Numbered from the stretch's first letter, positions 8,813-16,688 are shown. The stretch: 64,000 nt of DNA from Hamadaea sp013361475 (GCF_040654195.1 NZ_JBFAHM010000002.1:1-64000), one strand, 5' to 3'. Numbers and translations are program-made. Notes: generated by a model from the letters alone, not told the origin.

Positions 8813-9214
8813 ATGACCACATTGATGCCGAGGTTCTTCGGTGACCTGTTCGACTGGTTCGACGCGGACACCTTGACCCGGCCCGGCCACCTGATCCGGG
8901 TCGAGGACCGGCTGACCGACACCGAGTACCTGGTCCGGGCCGAGCTGCCCGGCTGCGACCCGCAGAAGGACATCCAAGTGGGCGTCGAACACGGATTGCT
9001 CACCATCCGCTGCACCCGCGAGGAAGAAAAGCAGGCGCACGACCGGACCGAGTTCCGGTACGGCGCGCTGCAGCGGATCATCCGGCTGCCCGGCGCCGTC
9101 CAGGAGGACAAGATCTCCGCGAAGTACGCCGAGGGCATCCTCGAGGTGACGGTGCCGCTGGCCGAGGCCAAGCCGACCGTCCGCCAGATCCCCGTCCTGA
9201 TTCCCGCCAAGTGA
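8813..9214 (+). CDS. Small heat-shock protein, Hsp20/alpha-crystallin family
   Basis: 133 residues from ATG 8813 with AGGAGG at 8801-8806 and 6-nt spacing. The alpha-crystallin domain spans about residues 28-125: IRVEDRLTDTEYLVRAELPG at its start and the diagnostic A-x-x-x-x-G-I-L-E-V-T-V-P (YAEGILEVTVPLAE) near the end, followed by a C-terminal IPVLIP that matches the I-x-I/V oligomerisation motif. ATP-independent cytosolic chaperone holding unfolding proteins. The N-terminus MPRFFGDLFDWFD resembles mycobacterial HspX/Acr-type proteins. Two DosR-like boxes precede it; a strong hairpin terminator follows. Confidence 0.95.
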   Translation: MTTLMPRFFGDLFDWFDADTLTRPGHLIRVEDRLTDTEYLVRAELPGCDPQKDIQVGVEHGLLTIRCTREEEKQAHDRTEFRYGALQRIIRLPGAVQEDKISAKYAEGILEVTVPLAEAKPTVRQIPVLIPAK

Positions 9215-9245
9215 CCGCGCCCCAAACTCAGGAAACCGGATCAAG

Positions 9246-9279
9246 CCGTCCGGCGGCCGCCCGTTCGGCCGCCGGACGG
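9246..9279 (+). terminator. Hairpin terminator after hsp20
   Basis: A 13-bp perfect stem (CCGTCCGGCGGCC pairing with GGCCGCCGGACGG) around an 8-nt loop, 32 bp after the Hsp20 stop and only 7 bp before the histidine kinase start. No T-run follows, as is common in high-GC actinomycetes. Its nearness to the kinase ATG suggests it may also act on kinase expression. Confidence 0.7.
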
Positions 9280-9286
9280 CCGTACC

Positions 9287-10969
9287 ATGAACCCCGTGGA
9301 ACAGCAGTGGACTTCGCTCGGCCTCTCGCCGCTGTCACGCGTACGCCTGGATGAGCTTCTCCAAGAACTGCTGGACCGCGTGGGTGAGGTGATGAACAGC
9401 CGGGAGCGGCTGCGCAGCCTGCTCGACGCCGTCGTGGGCATCGGCACCGACCTGGACCTGCACGCGACCCTGGAGCGGATCGTCGTGTCCGCCTGCCACC
9501 TGGCGGACGCGAAGTACGGCGCGCTCGGCGTCATCGGCGGCGACCGGCAGCTCATCGAGTTCATCACCCACGGCATGGACCCCAAGACGCACAAGATGAT
9601 CGGCAATCCGCCGACCGGCAAGGGTGTGCTCGGCCTGCTGATCGGTGACCCGCGGCCGGTACGCCTGCCCGACATCACCCGCCACCCGCAGTCGGCCGGT
9701 TTCCCGCCCAACCACCCGCCGATGCACAGCTTCCTCGGTGTTCCGATCCGCGTCCGCGACCACATCTTCGGCAACCTCTACCTGTCGGAGAAGCAGGGCG
9801 CACCCGAGTTCTCCGACGACGACGAGGAGATCATGGTCGCGCTGGCCGCCGCCGCCGGCGCCGCGATCGAGAACGCCCGCCTCTACGCGCTGGCCGGTCG
9901 CCGCCAACGCTGGCTGCAGGCCACCGCCGAGGTCTCGGCCGCGATCGCCGACGTGCACGAAGCAGACGACCCGCTCGAGATGGTGGTCCGCAAAGCCCGG
10001 GAGGCGGCGGACGCCGTCTTCGCCACGGTGGTGCTGCGGGAGGAGATCGGCGACAGTCTGACCGTCGCGGCCTGCGATTCGACGGAGCCTCTGGAGGGCC
10101 TGGCCGGAGCGACGGTCGCGCTGGAGGGCTCGGCGATCGAGGCGGCCATCACCCGCGGCGAACAGCTCGAGGTCGAACATGTCGGCAAGGCCGCGAGTTG
10201 GCCCGTCACCGTGCCCGAGCTACGGGCGTCGATCTCGCCGTTCGGCGACTCCCGGGGAGCCCTCGTCGTGGCCTATGCCGGGGAGCCCCGGGACAGCGAG
10301 GAGCTGCGACTGGTGGGGCTGTTCGCCAACCAGGCCGCGTTCGCCCTCGACCGAGCCCAGGCGCACGCCGATCGCGAGCAGCTGCTCGTCCTGTCCGACC
10401 GCGAGCGCATCGCCCGGGACCTGCATGACGTCGTCATCCAGCGTCTGTTCGCCACCGGCCTGCAATTGCAGACCGTGGCGGCGCTCGCGACGAAGCCGGA
10501 GGTCGCCACCCGGATCCATCAGGCCGTGGACGACCTGGACGCCACCATCCGCGACATCCGCGGCGCGATCTTCGAGCTGCGCGCCCCGGCCACGACCTCG
10601 CTGCGGGCCGAGATCCGCGCACTGGCCGAGCGCGCGGCCGCGGGGCTCGGGTTCCGCCCGGCGCTGCGGGTCGACGGGCCGATCGACTCGGCGGTGCCGA
10701 TCGAGCTGCACGGCGACATCCTGGCCGTGGTCAACGAGGCTCTGTCCAATGTGGTACGCCATGCGCAGGCGACCGAGCTGGAGATGGCTGTCGCGGTGCA
10801 AGCGGGACGGCTGACCCTCACCGTGTACGACAACGGCCGCGGCGGAGCCCGCGAGTCCAGCGGGCTGGCCAACGCCCGGGAACGCGCCCGCCAGCATGCC
10901 GGTGAGCTGAAGCTGACCTCGCCGCCGGGCGAAGGAACCCGTCTGGTGTGGTCGGTGCCACTGACCTGA
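9287..10969 (+). CDS. DevS/DosT-like haem GAF sensor histidine kinase
   Basis: 560 residues. Two GAF domains (about 45-200 and 215-360) precede a HisKA_3 dimerisation domain with SDRERIARDLHDVVIQRLF (phospho-acceptor His380) and an HATPase_c domain (NEALSNVVRHA N-box, DNGRGG). GAF-1 keeps the DosS haem pattern: HPPM with His143, and LYL with Tyr165, a 22-residue spacing equal to proximal His149 and distal Tyr171 of M. tuberculosis DosS. It is therefore predicted to sense O2/NO/CO or redox through haem and phosphorylate a NarL/DevR-type regulator. No such regulator is adjacent or elsewhere in the window. Its start lies just after the hsp20 terminator and lacks a strong ribosome site. Confidence 0.93.
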   Translation: MNPVEQQWTSLGLSPLSRVRLDELLQELLDRVGEVMNSRERLRSLLDAVVGIGTDLDLHATLERIVVSACHLADAKYGALGVIGGDRQLIEFITHGMDPKTHKMIGNPPTGKGVLGLLIGDPRPVRLPDITRHPQSAGFPPNHPPMHSFLGVPIRVRDHIFGNLYLSEKQGAPEFSDDDEEIMVALAAAAGAAIENARLYALAGRRQRWLQATAEVSAAIADVHEADDPLEMVVRKAREAADAVFATVVLREEIGDSLTVAACDSTEPLEGLAGATVALEGSAIEAAITRGEQLEVEHVGKAASWPVTVPELRASISPFGDSRGALVVAYAGEPRDSEELRLVGLFANQAAFALDRAQAHADREQLLVLSDRERIARDLHDVVIQRLFATGLQLQTVAALATKPEVATRIHQAVDDLDATIRDIRGAIFELRAPATTSLRAEIRALAERAAAGLGFRPALRVDGPIDSAVPIELHGDILAVVNEALSNVVRHAQATELEMAVAVQAGRLTLTVYDNGRGGARESSGLANARERARQHAGELKLTSPPGEGTRLVWSVPLT

Positions 10970-10970
10970 C

Positions 10971-10984
10971 AGGACCTTCGGCTG
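10971..10984. promoter_or_regulatory. Candidate DosR-type box (imperfect)
   Basis: AGGACCTTCGGCTG (xGGAC-CTTC-GGCxx) immediately after the kinase stop and 87 bp upstream of the four-helix membrane protein. It shares the CTTC centre with several better sites (24984, and the reverse of 19450). Confidence 0.45.
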
Positions 10985-11071
10985 TCGGAACAGGACGCCC
11001 GGCACTGTCGACGGTAGCCGGTGGGGACGACGGTGAGCATAGGCGTCAACAGCCTCGCGAAGGAGACCACC

Positions 11072-11503
11072 ATGACCCCGCTCGCCCGCCGGAACCCCCT
11101 GAGGATCACTTGGCGCGACGCGTTCGCGACCTGGCTGGTCGGATCGGCCGCCGGCCTCTACCTCGCCCACATCGCCGGTGCTCACCTGCCCGGTCTGCAC
11201 GGAATCAGGCCGATCGCCGCCGTCGTCGTGGCCCTTGGACTGCTCGCGTGCGTCACAGCGGCATGGCCGCTGGAGGGTGCTTCCGCGGGCTACGGCCGCT
11301 GGATCGGCATCCTCGCAACCGGCGTGGTGGTCGCGGCCGCCGTCGCCGTCATCGGTGGATCGACGGTCGCGCTCACCTTCCTGGTCGGGCTGACCGTCGC
11401 ATTGTGGCTCACCACGACATCCCGTCACCTGATCGGGCCGCGGCGGCGGATCTCCGACCGCGACCTGCACGACCTGATCGATCGCGAAAAGATCGCCCGC
11501 TGA
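11072..11503 (+). CDS. Small four-helix membrane protein, unknown function
   Basis: 143 residues from ATG 11072, with GAAGGAG 6 nt upstream deciding the start (an earlier in-frame ATG at 11021 has none). Four hydrophobic stretches are visible: about residues 17-38, 46-70, 77-96 and 98-117, followed by a basic, charged tail RRRISDRDLHDLIDREKIAR. I do not recognise a family. It lies between a DosR-like box and a strong terminator, so it appears to be a single-gene unit of the same stress set. A role in membrane sensing or quality control is only a guess. Confidence 0.75.
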   Translation: MTPLARRNPLRITWRDAFATWLVGSAAGLYLAHIAGAHLPGLHGIRPIAAVVVALGLLACVTAAWPLEGASAGYGRWIGILATGVVVAAAVAVIGGSTVALTFLVGLTVALWLTTTSRHLIGPRRRISDRDLHDLIDREKIAR

Positions 11504-11514
11504 CCCGTCCCGCT

Positions 11515-11549
11515 GCCGCATGCTGAGTCTGACCGACTCGGCATGCGGC
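11515..11549 (+). terminator. Hairpin terminator
   Basis: A 15-bp stem including one G-T pair (GCCGCATGCTGAGTC against GACTCGGCATGCGGC) with a 5-nt loop, 12 bp after the membrane-protein stop and 20 bp before the Acg gene start. It separates the two genes or attenuates the second. Confidence 0.65.
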
Positions 11550-11569
11550 CTTCTTCCGGAGGAGCTCTC

Positions 11570-12541
11570 ATGGACACCGCCCGCCAGGAACCGTCGGCCC
11601 TGCTGGCCAAAGCGGCCACGGCCGCCGGATACGCGCCGTCCATCCTCAACACCCAACCGTGGCGGTGGCGGGTCCATGGCGACGTCCTCGAGCTGTACGC
11701 CGACCCCAGCCGCCAGATGCAGGCGGTCGATCCCGACGGACGGCTGCTGGTCATCAGTTGCGGGGCTGCGCTGCACCACGCGGCGCTCGCGTTGGCGGCC
11801 GAAGGAGTGACCATCGACGTCGAGCTCGTGGCGGAAGGCGACCTGCTGGCCCGGATCAGCGTCAAGGGGCATCGGGAGGTGACCGGTCAAGCAATGCGGG
11901 CGGTCCAGGACATGCGCCTACGGCACACCGACCGCCGCCCGGTCTTCGGCCCGGCCGACCCCGACGCCGTCGCCGCCGTACGCCAGGCCGGCACGACCCC
12001 CGGCGTGGACGTGCATCTGCTGCGACCCGAGCAGGTCTCGGAACTCGGTGTCGCAGCCGCGCACGCCGACCGCACCGAGATCCTCGATCCGCAGCAACGC
12101 GCCGAGCTGGCGTACTGGGTCGGCGGGGAGCGTCCGGACCAGTCTGGTGTGCCCCTCGACGTGGTGCCGCCGGAGCCGTCGGGCGGCCCGGTGCCCGGCC
12201 GTGACTACGTCCGCGCCGGGACACTGGACGTGTCCTCCGGAAACGACGCGTACGCGACCTATCTGATGCTGTTCGGTCCCGGTGACGAGCCCGCCGACTG
12301 GCTGCGTGCGGGGCAGGCCCTGTCGTCGGCCTGGCTGAAAGCCACGGAACTAGGTCTGTCGGTTCTGCCGTTCAGCTCGGTCGTCGAGGTCGCCCCGGTA
12401 CGCGAACGGCTGGCCGCCACGGTGCTGTCCGGACTCGGCCATCCGTATCTGGTGCTGCGACTGGGTGCGCTGGATCCGGAGCACCGGCTGCCGCCACACA
12501 CGCCCCGGCTTCCGGCCGATCAGATCGTCGAGCTGGGCTGA
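11570..12541 (+). CDS. Acg-family FMN-binding nitroreductase-like protein (copy 1)
   Basis: 323 residues from ATG 11570 with GGAGGAG at 11558-11564. The family signature SILNTQPWRWRV (about 26-37) followed by ELYADPSRQMQAVDPDGR is that of Acg/Rv3131 proteins, a nitroreductase-fold family thought to bind FMN and sequester it or reduce nitro compounds; Acg genes are DosR-regulon members in mycobacteria. The C-terminal half has the LRAGQALSSAWLKATELGLS helix and a VLRLG strand shared with the two other copies in this window (12565 and 19403). Activity unproven for the family. It converges on copy 2 with a shared palindromic terminator. Confidence 0.9.
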   Translation: MDTARQEPSALLAKAATAAGYAPSILNTQPWRWRVHGDVLELYADPSRQMQAVDPDGRLLVISCGAALHHAALALAAEGVTIDVELVAEGDLLARISVKGHREVTGQAMRAVQDMRLRHTDRRPVFGPADPDAVAAVRQAGTTPGVDVHLLRPEQVSELGVAAAHADRTEILDPQQRAELAYWVGGERPDQSGVPLDVVPPEPSGGPVPGRDYVRAGTLDVSSGNDAYATYLMLFGPGDEPADWLRAGQALSSAWLKATELGLSVLPFSSVVEVAPVRERLAATVLSGLGHPYLVLRLGALDPEHRLPPHTPRLPADQIVELG

Positions 12542-12553
12542 TCAGCCCAGCTC
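12530..12553. terminator. 24-bp perfect palindrome: bidirectional terminator between convergent Acg genes
   Basis: GAGCTGGGCTGA and its exact reverse complement TCAGCCCAGCTC abut at the TGA stop of the rightward Acg gene. The leftward Acg gene ends 12 bp further right at 12565. The position between two converging stops fits a terminator serving both. Confidence 0.6.
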
Positions 12554-12564
12554 GCCCGGCACGG

Positions 12565-13581
12565 TCAGCTCGTCGGCCACGCCGGCTCGTCCGGCACGGT
12601 CAGCTCGTCGGGCACGGCCAGCTCGTCCGGCATAGACATGAGGACGTCCGCCAGAGGGCGCCGCGGTGACGGCGGCGACTCGTGGCCGTAGCCGAGCCGG
12701 ATGACGGCCTGTGCGACCCGGCCCTGGGCGCTGTCGTCGAACAGTGCCCGGAGGTCGGCGTACTCCAACGGCTGGGTCATCAGAGTGCTCTGCACACCGT
12801 TCGCCGTCGCCGTCAGCAGCACTCGTTCCAGCGCCTGCCCGGCCCGCAGCCAGGCGTACGGGGAATCGCCGGAGCCGTAGAGGATCGCGACGGTCGGCTC
12901 GTCCTCGAACACGCCCGGCCAGGCGTGCCGGGCTGGATGCGCCAATCCGAAGTCGCGCAGCGGGATGCGCTCGGCCCGGTCCGGCGGCGCGTACGCCACC
13001 AGCGGCACCCCTTCGCGGCGGCCGGGTTCGGGAGCGGTCCAGCCGGCCAGTTCGACGAGATAATCCGGATCTGTGCGGCGCAACGTCTCCGCTCGGCGTA
13101 CAACGCCCAGAACACCGTCACGCAGCGGCGGATCGGCGATCATCAGGTAGCCGCCTTCCGACGCGGCTGCCTCGCCGAGCTCGTCCAGCACCGTCTCGGG
13201 CAGCTCGGCGGACCGGAACGGGCGGCGGTTGGAGTGCCGGCGTGGGATGGCACCGGCCAGCCGGCGGGCGAGGTAGGTCGGCTGAGTCCGATCGCCGATG
13301 GTGACCCGGGCCATCAGATCCGGCTGCGCGGGATCCGGCAGCAGGGCGTACAGCGGCTTGTATCCGCGGGCCAGCAACGCGACCCGCAGATTCAACACCG
13401 CCGCCCCGATGGAGATGGTCAGCTCCCGCCCGTCCGGGTCGATCACCGCCAGCTGCCTACTGCGGTCGGCGTACACGTCGACGCAGTGTTCCCGTGGCAG
13501 GAACCGCCAGGGCTGAGTGTTGTGAATGGACGGCGCTGCGATCGCGGCGTCGAGGCACTCGGCGATGATGGCGTGTCTCAT
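12565..13581 (-). CDS. Acg-family FMN-binding nitroreductase-like protein (copy 2)
   Basis: 338 residues from ATG 13581. Signature SIHNTQPWRF at about residues 17-26, then YADRSRQLAVIDPDGRELTISIGAA, the RHSNRRPF loop and the LRAGQALERVLLTATANGVQ helix, as in Rv2032/Rv3131. The C-terminus is extended by a short repeated element (PDELAVPDELTVPDEPAW) with matching DNA repeats at 12565-12640, unlike the other copies. A DosR-like box lies 58 bp upstream. Predicted cytosolic flavin protein of the dormancy response; enzymatic role unknown. Confidence 0.9.
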   Translation of the reverse strand: MRHAIIAECLDAAIAAPSIHNTQPWRFLPREHCVDVYADRSRQLAVIDPDGRELTISIGAAVLNLRVALLARGYKPLYALLPDPAQPDLMARVTIGDRTQPTYLARRLAGAIPRRHSNRRPFRSAELPETVLDELGEAAASEGGYLMIADPPLRDGVLGVVRRAETLRRTDPDYLVELAGWTAPEPGRREGVPLVAYAPPDRAERIPLRDFGLAHPARHAWPGVFEDEPTVAILYGSGDSPYAWLRAGQALERVLLTATANGVQSTLMTQPLEYADLRALFDDSAQGRVAQAVIRLGYGHESPPSPRRPLADVLMSMPDELAVPDELTVPDEPAWPTS

Positions 13582-13638
13582 CACCCCACCGTGCGCCGCT
13601 TCGTGGACGCGGCGTAGGGCCGTGGGGCGCAGCCGCTC

Positions 13639-13652
13639 AGGACTTTGTCCCC
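13639..13652. promoter_or_regulatory. Candidate DosR-type box for Acg copy 2
   Basis: AGGACTTTGTCCCC, 58 bp upstream of the Acg start. It matches the box at 334-347 in 13 of 14 positions, including the unusual 3-nt centre, so the two form a sub-type. Confidence 0.6.
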
Positions 13653-13818
13653 TGCCCACGGTCCGGGCCGTGCGATGTGATGGACCGGTCCGGATATTCG
13701 GCTTTCCTGCGAGGAGGGCCTGCGCGGACGCCCGCGAAGGAACGCGGGAGAGCGGTACGCCGGACTCGGCGGTGTGGACCTTCGACGGTCTGCACCGCCG
13801 TTTTTGTGTTCCGCCACG

Positions 13819-13832
13819 GGGCTGACGGTCCC
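13819..13832. promoter_or_regulatory. Candidate DosR-type box, rightward
   Basis: GGGCTGACGGTCCC (GGGCx-N4-GTCCC), 121 bp upstream of the membrane protein start at 13953. Confidence 0.5.
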
Positions 13833-13952
13833 ATGTGATCCATGTCTTTGGTCCTGCCGGATCCAGGGACTCGGTCTCTGCTGCCGCGACCGCCCAACAC
13901 CGATGCTTTTGGACAACGAAGTGTTTCTCTCCCCCTCCTGAAGGAGCACACC

Positions 13953-14603
13953 ATGAAGCGTCGGACCCTCGACATCCTGTTCAGCATCGGCGGGCTCGCC
14001 ATCGCCGCTCTCCTCCTGGTCGCCGGCATCGTGCTGAGCGCCAACGCCAGCTTCGCCAACAACTACGTGCACGACCAGCTGGCCGCCCAGCACATCACCT
14101 TCAAGACCGCCGACACCCTCACCGACGAGGAGAAGAAGGCGGCCTGCCTCGTCGAGTACGCCGGCCAGCCGATGACCACCGGCAAGCAGGCGGAGTGCTA
14201 CGCCAACGAGTTCATCGGGCTGCACCTCAAGTCGATCGCCGGCGGCCAGACCTACGCCGACCTCGGCACCCCGCAGACGCAGCTGAAGAACCAGCTGACC
14301 GAGGCGCAGAAGGCCACCCCGGTCGACCAGGCCAAGGTGGACGACCTGACCAAGCAGCTGGCCGACGTCACCGCGCAGCGCGAGACCGTGTTCAAGGGTG
14401 AGACCCTGCGTGGCCTGCTGCTGACCAGCTACGGCTTCAGCGAGTTCGGGACCAAGGCCGGTCAGGCCGCACTGGTCGCCTACGGCGCCGCCGCCCTGAT
14501 GTTCCTGCTGGCGCTGGCCGGTTTCGCCCACGCCTTCACCACTCCGAAGACGGCCGGGTTCGCCGTCGTCGAGGCCAAGCCGGAGAAGGAATCGGTCAAG
14601 TGA
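13953..14603 (+). CDS. Two-helix membrane protein with extracytoplasmic coiled-coil domain
   Basis: 216 residues from ATG 13953, AAGGAG 6 nt upstream. A membrane helix at about 8-31, an external segment of about 130 residues rich in Lys/Glu/Gln with coiled-coil-like stretches (AQKATPVDQAKVDDLTKQ), and a second helix at about 165-190, then a short cytoplasmic tail. Two Cys (in AACLVEYAG and AECYANEF) could form a disulfide. Database homologues of this type have, from memory, often been labelled aromatic ring-opening dioxygenase LigA; nothing in the sequence supports a dioxygenase. Function unknown; a DosR-like box upstream suggests membership of the stress regulon. Confidence 0.75.
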   Translation: MKRRTLDILFSIGGLAIAALLLVAGIVLSANASFANNYVHDQLAAQHITFKTADTLTDEEKKAACLVEYAGQPMTTGKQAECYANEFIGLHLKSIAGGQTYADLGTPQTQLKNQLTEAQKATPVDQAKVDDLTKQLADVTAQRETVFKGETLRGLLLTSYGFSEFGTKAGQAALVAYGAAALMFLLALAGFAHAFTTPKTAGFAVVEAKPEKESVK

Positions 14604-14613
14604 TCCGCCCCGA

Positions 14614-14649
14614 ATCGGCCCGGTGACGCGTGAGCGTCGCCGGGCCGAT
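14614..14649 (+). terminator. Hairpin between membrane-protein gene and flavodoxin
   Basis: A 15-bp stem with one G-T pair (ATCGGCCCGGTGACG against CGTCGCCGGGCCGAT) and a 6-nt loop, 10 bp after the stop at 14603 and 23 bp before the flavodoxin start. Confidence 0.65.
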
Positions 14650-14672
14650 CGGCTTTGGAAGGGAGTACGAAG

Positions 14673-15161
14673 ATGACAGTCCTGATCGCCTATGGCTCGA
14701 AGCGTGGTGGCACCGCGGGACTTGCCGACATGATCGGCGGCGAACTCGTCGCCCTCGGGATCCCCGTCGACGTCCACCCCGCCGCTGAGGTTCGGTCGGT
14801 GGACGGCTACCAGGCCGTCATCCTCGCCGGCGCCCTCTACAACGCCCGGTGGCACCGCGACGCGCGGCGCTTCGCCGGCCGCCACCGCGCCGCCCTGCAG
14901 CAGGTTCCGGTGTGGCTGGTGGCCAGCGGCCCGCTCGACGATTCGGCCGACGCGGGCACGGTTCCGCCGGTTCGCCAGGTCGCCCGCATCGCGCAGGACC
15001 TGGGGGCACTCGGCACGGTCACCTTCGGCGGCCGCCTGACCCCGGACGCGAAAGGCTTCATCGCGTCGGCGATGGCCAAGACGAAAGCCGGTGATTGGCG
15101 CAACCCCGCTCAGGTACGGGCGTTCGCCGCGACCGTCGCCGAGCAGCAGACGACCGTCTAA
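14673..15161 (+). CDS. Flavodoxin-domain protein (HemG/menaquinone-dependent protoporphyrinogen oxidase-like fold)
   Basis: 162 residues from ATG 14673 with GGAAGGGAG 7 nt upstream. The N-terminus VLIAYGSKRGGTAGLADMI is a flavodoxin phosphate-binding loop (normally T/S-x-T/S-G-x-T), followed by VILAGALYNARWHRDARRF, which resembles the YGS-type flavodoxin group that includes HemG-like proteins. Binds FMN and likely carries electrons in the cytosol. The partner reductase is not evident nearby. Flavodoxins of this type recur beside universal stress and CBS proteins in actinomycete redox-stress islands (general impression, not checked). Confidence 0.82.
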   Translation: MTVLIAYGSKRGGTAGLADMIGGELVALGIPVDVHPAAEVRSVDGYQAVILAGALYNARWHRDARRFAGRHRAALQQVPVWLVASGPLDDSADAGTVPPVRQVARIAQDLGALGTVTFGGRLTPDAKGFIASAMAKTKAGDWRNPAQVRAFAATVAEQQTTV

Positions 15162-15168
15162 CCGGAAA

Positions 15169-15203
15169 GGGCCGGGAGCCTGGTTCGTCCAGGCTCCCGG
15201 CCC
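15169..15203. terminator. Strong bidirectional hairpin terminator
   Basis: Perfect 15-bp stem (GGGCCGGGAGCCTGG with CCAGGCTCCCGGCCC) and a TTCGT loop, lying between the convergent ends of the flavodoxin gene (15161) and the CBS-protein gene (15235). Confidence 0.85.
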
Positions 15204-15234
15204 GTGTGGTTGTTCACGCGAACGGGCGAGCGGA

Positions 15235-15663
15235 TCACTCGCTGGTGGGTTTGGCGAGCAACGCGATGAGGTCGGACGCCGTGAGCACGCCGACCGGTTC
15301 GGCGACCGCATCCACGAGCACAACCGCGTCGGTGCCCAGCCGGTGCATCACCTGAGCCGCCTGCCCGATCGTCGCCGTCGACCCGACGAGCGGCTGGTCT
15401 CGCTCCAAGAGCTCGGTGACGCGTACGCCGTCGAAGCAGGTCGGGTTGGCCGCCCAGGCGCCCGCGACCCGGCGATCGTCGAGCAGCCCCAGGCAACGGC
15501 CGGTCGCGTCGACCACGACCAGGTGGCGCAGGCTCGAAGCGGCGAACGCGGTGAGCGCGTCGGACAGCGTGGCGTACTCCCGGACCGCGACCGCGGGCCG
15601 AGACATGATCGCGGTGACCCGCTGGTCGGTGAGCCGGGTCCGCCGCGCCGCATTCGTCTTCAT
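15235..15663 (-). CDS. Two-CBS-domain protein, Hrp1-like
   Basis: 142 residues, made almost entirely of two CBS motifs: ITAIMSRPAVAVREYATLSDALTAF-type first repeat (about 15-75) and TELLERDQPLVGSTATIGQAAQVM second repeat (about 83-138) ending VGVLTASDLIALL. Length and layout equal mycobacterial hypoxic response protein 1 (Rv2626c, 143 residues), a DosR-regulon member. CBS pairs bind adenosine nucleotides; the downstream action of stand-alone CBS proteins is unknown. Last gene of a leftward run of USP genes, starting 21 bp after the preceding USP stop. Confidence 0.9.
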   Translation of the reverse strand: MKTNAARRTRLTDQRVTAIMSRPAVAVREYATLSDALTAFAASSLRHLVVVDATGRCLGLLDDRRVAGAWAANPTCFDGVRVTELLERDQPLVGSTATIGQAAQVMHRLGTDAVVLVDAVAEPVGVLTASDLIALLAKPTSE

Positions 15664-15684
15664 GACCGCATCCTGTCTTCTTGC

Positions 15685-16164
15685 TCAGCCGGCCGACGGA
15701 TTGAGTTGCACCTCGTGCAGCGTCACTGTCTCGGCCGCCTCGGCCGGCTGTACCAGATATGGTGGGATCACGACCACGGGCGAGGTAGCCATCCGGACGC
15801 ACCTTTCGGCAACGGAGCCCAGCACTGCCCGGGACAGCCGCCCACGGCCGTGACTGCCCAGCACAAGCAAGTCGGCGCCGTCGGCCAGGCGGACCAATTC
15901 GTCTGCCGGCCGTCCCGCGATCGTGACCCCGCTGATGGTCACTCGCGAGTTGTTCGCCAGGGCCGCGGTGATGGCGTCGCTGAGGATCGCTTCACCCTGG
16001 CCGCGCCAGGCGTCGGTCTCCGTCGCACGCGGATCTCCGGTCCAGACGCAGACCGCCTGGACGGCGCCACCGCGGGCGTACGCCTGGCGGAAGGCCCAGC
16101 GCAGGGCGACGATGGACGCCGGTGAGCCGTCGACGCCGACGACGATGCGATACGCGGTGGTCAT
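15685..16164 (-). CDS. Universal stress protein (single domain)
   Basis: 159 residues from ATG 16164, AGGAGG 7 nt upstream. Complete Usp fold: IVVGVDGSPAS at the N-terminus and the ATP loop GSHGRGRLSRAVLGSVAERC (G-2x-G-9x-G-S). It probably binds ATP and acts as a cytosolic stress modulator. Its start region shares extended DNA identity with the next USP gene upstream, reflecting conserved VVGVDGS codons and probably a tandem duplication. A hairpin (16186-16214) separates the two, so its expression may be partly uncoupled. Confidence 0.92.
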   Translation of the reverse strand: MTTAYRIVVGVDGSPASIVALRWAFRQAYARGGAVQAVCVWTGDPRATETDAWRGQGEAILSDAITAALANNSRVTISGVTIAGRPADELVRLADGADLLVLGSHGRGRLSRAVLGSVAERCVRMATSPVVVIPPYLVQPAEAAETVTLHEVQLNPSAG

Positions 16165-16185
16165 GACCGCCTCCTGGAATGAGGG

Positions 16186-16214
16186 AAGCCGGCCGGCGGG
16201 GCGTCGGCCGGCTT
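16186..16214 (-). terminator. Hairpin between the two single-domain USP genes
   Basis: Ten-bp perfect stem AAGCCGGCCG/CGGCCGGCTT with a 9-nt loop in the 56-bp gap between the USP genes; possible partial terminator or processing site. Confidence 0.5.
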
Positions 16215-16220
16215 TACGGC

Positions 16221-16688
16221 TCAACGGGTAGTCGCGAACGCCGGAGCGGGTGCGACCGGCTGCGTCCTGTTCGCCGGCACCACGACGACCGGGCAGGTCG
16301 CCGTACGCACGCATTCGTCGCTGATCGAGCCCAGCACGGCCTGGTACACGTGGCTGTGGCCGTGGCTGCCCAGCGCGAGCAGGTCGGCGTCCCGCGCGGC
16401 TTTGGTCAGTTCGCGGGCGGGGTGCCCCTCGACGACGTCGGCGGTGATGGTGACCGTTGGGAAATCGTTCACGATCGGACCGACCTCGCGGGCGAGCACA
16501 GTTCGCGCACGTTCGCGTTCCTCGTCCGGGGAAGTGGCCATGGGCGCGAAGGAGCCGGTGCCATCCCAATTCCAGACAGTGATCGCCTGCACGGTGCCGC
16601 CTCTGATCTCGGCCTCGGTCGCCGCCCAGCGCAGGGCGCGCCGGCCGGCTTCGGAGCCGTCGACGCCGACGACGATGCGGAAGTTCAT
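16221..16688 (-). CDS. Universal stress protein (single domain)
   Basis: 155 residues from ATG 16688; GAGGAGG 7 nt upstream decides against the in-frame ATG at 16718. Usp signature IVVGVDGSEAGRRALRWA at the N-terminus and GSHGHSHVYQAVLGSISDEC as the nucleotide loop. A DosR-like box (16753-16766) lies in the 96-bp gap before it, so the gene can start its own transcript even though it follows the OsmC gene in the same direction. Role: ATP-binding stress protein; specific function unknown. Confidence 0.92.
   Translation of the reverse strand: MNFRIVVGVDGSEAGRRALRWAATEAEIRGGTVQAITVWNWDGTGSFAPMATSPDEERERARTVLAREVGPIVNDFPTVTITADVVEGHPARELTKAARDADLLALGSHGHSHVYQAVLGSISDECVRTATCPVVVVPANRTQPVAPAPAFATTR

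Larger units (their letters stand above)
13582..13952. other. 371-bp divergent intergenic region
   Basis: No coding sequence is supported here. It holds a leftward DosR-like box (13639-13652), a rightward one (13819-13832), and a 10-bp palindrome GGACCGGTCC at 13682-13691. It presumably carries both promoters for the Acg gene and the membrane protein. Confidence 0.7.

Noticed and set aside
12541..12645. Short direct DNA repeats (variants of cagctcgtcgggcacggc)
   Set aside because: They encode the repeated PDEL(A/T)V residues at the end of Acg copy 2; too short and few to be a CRISPR or regulatory array.
13682..13691. GGACCGGTCC palindrome as another DosR-like box
   Set aside because: The half-sites have no 4-nt centre, so it does not fit the spacing of the others; may be chance in GC-rich DNA.
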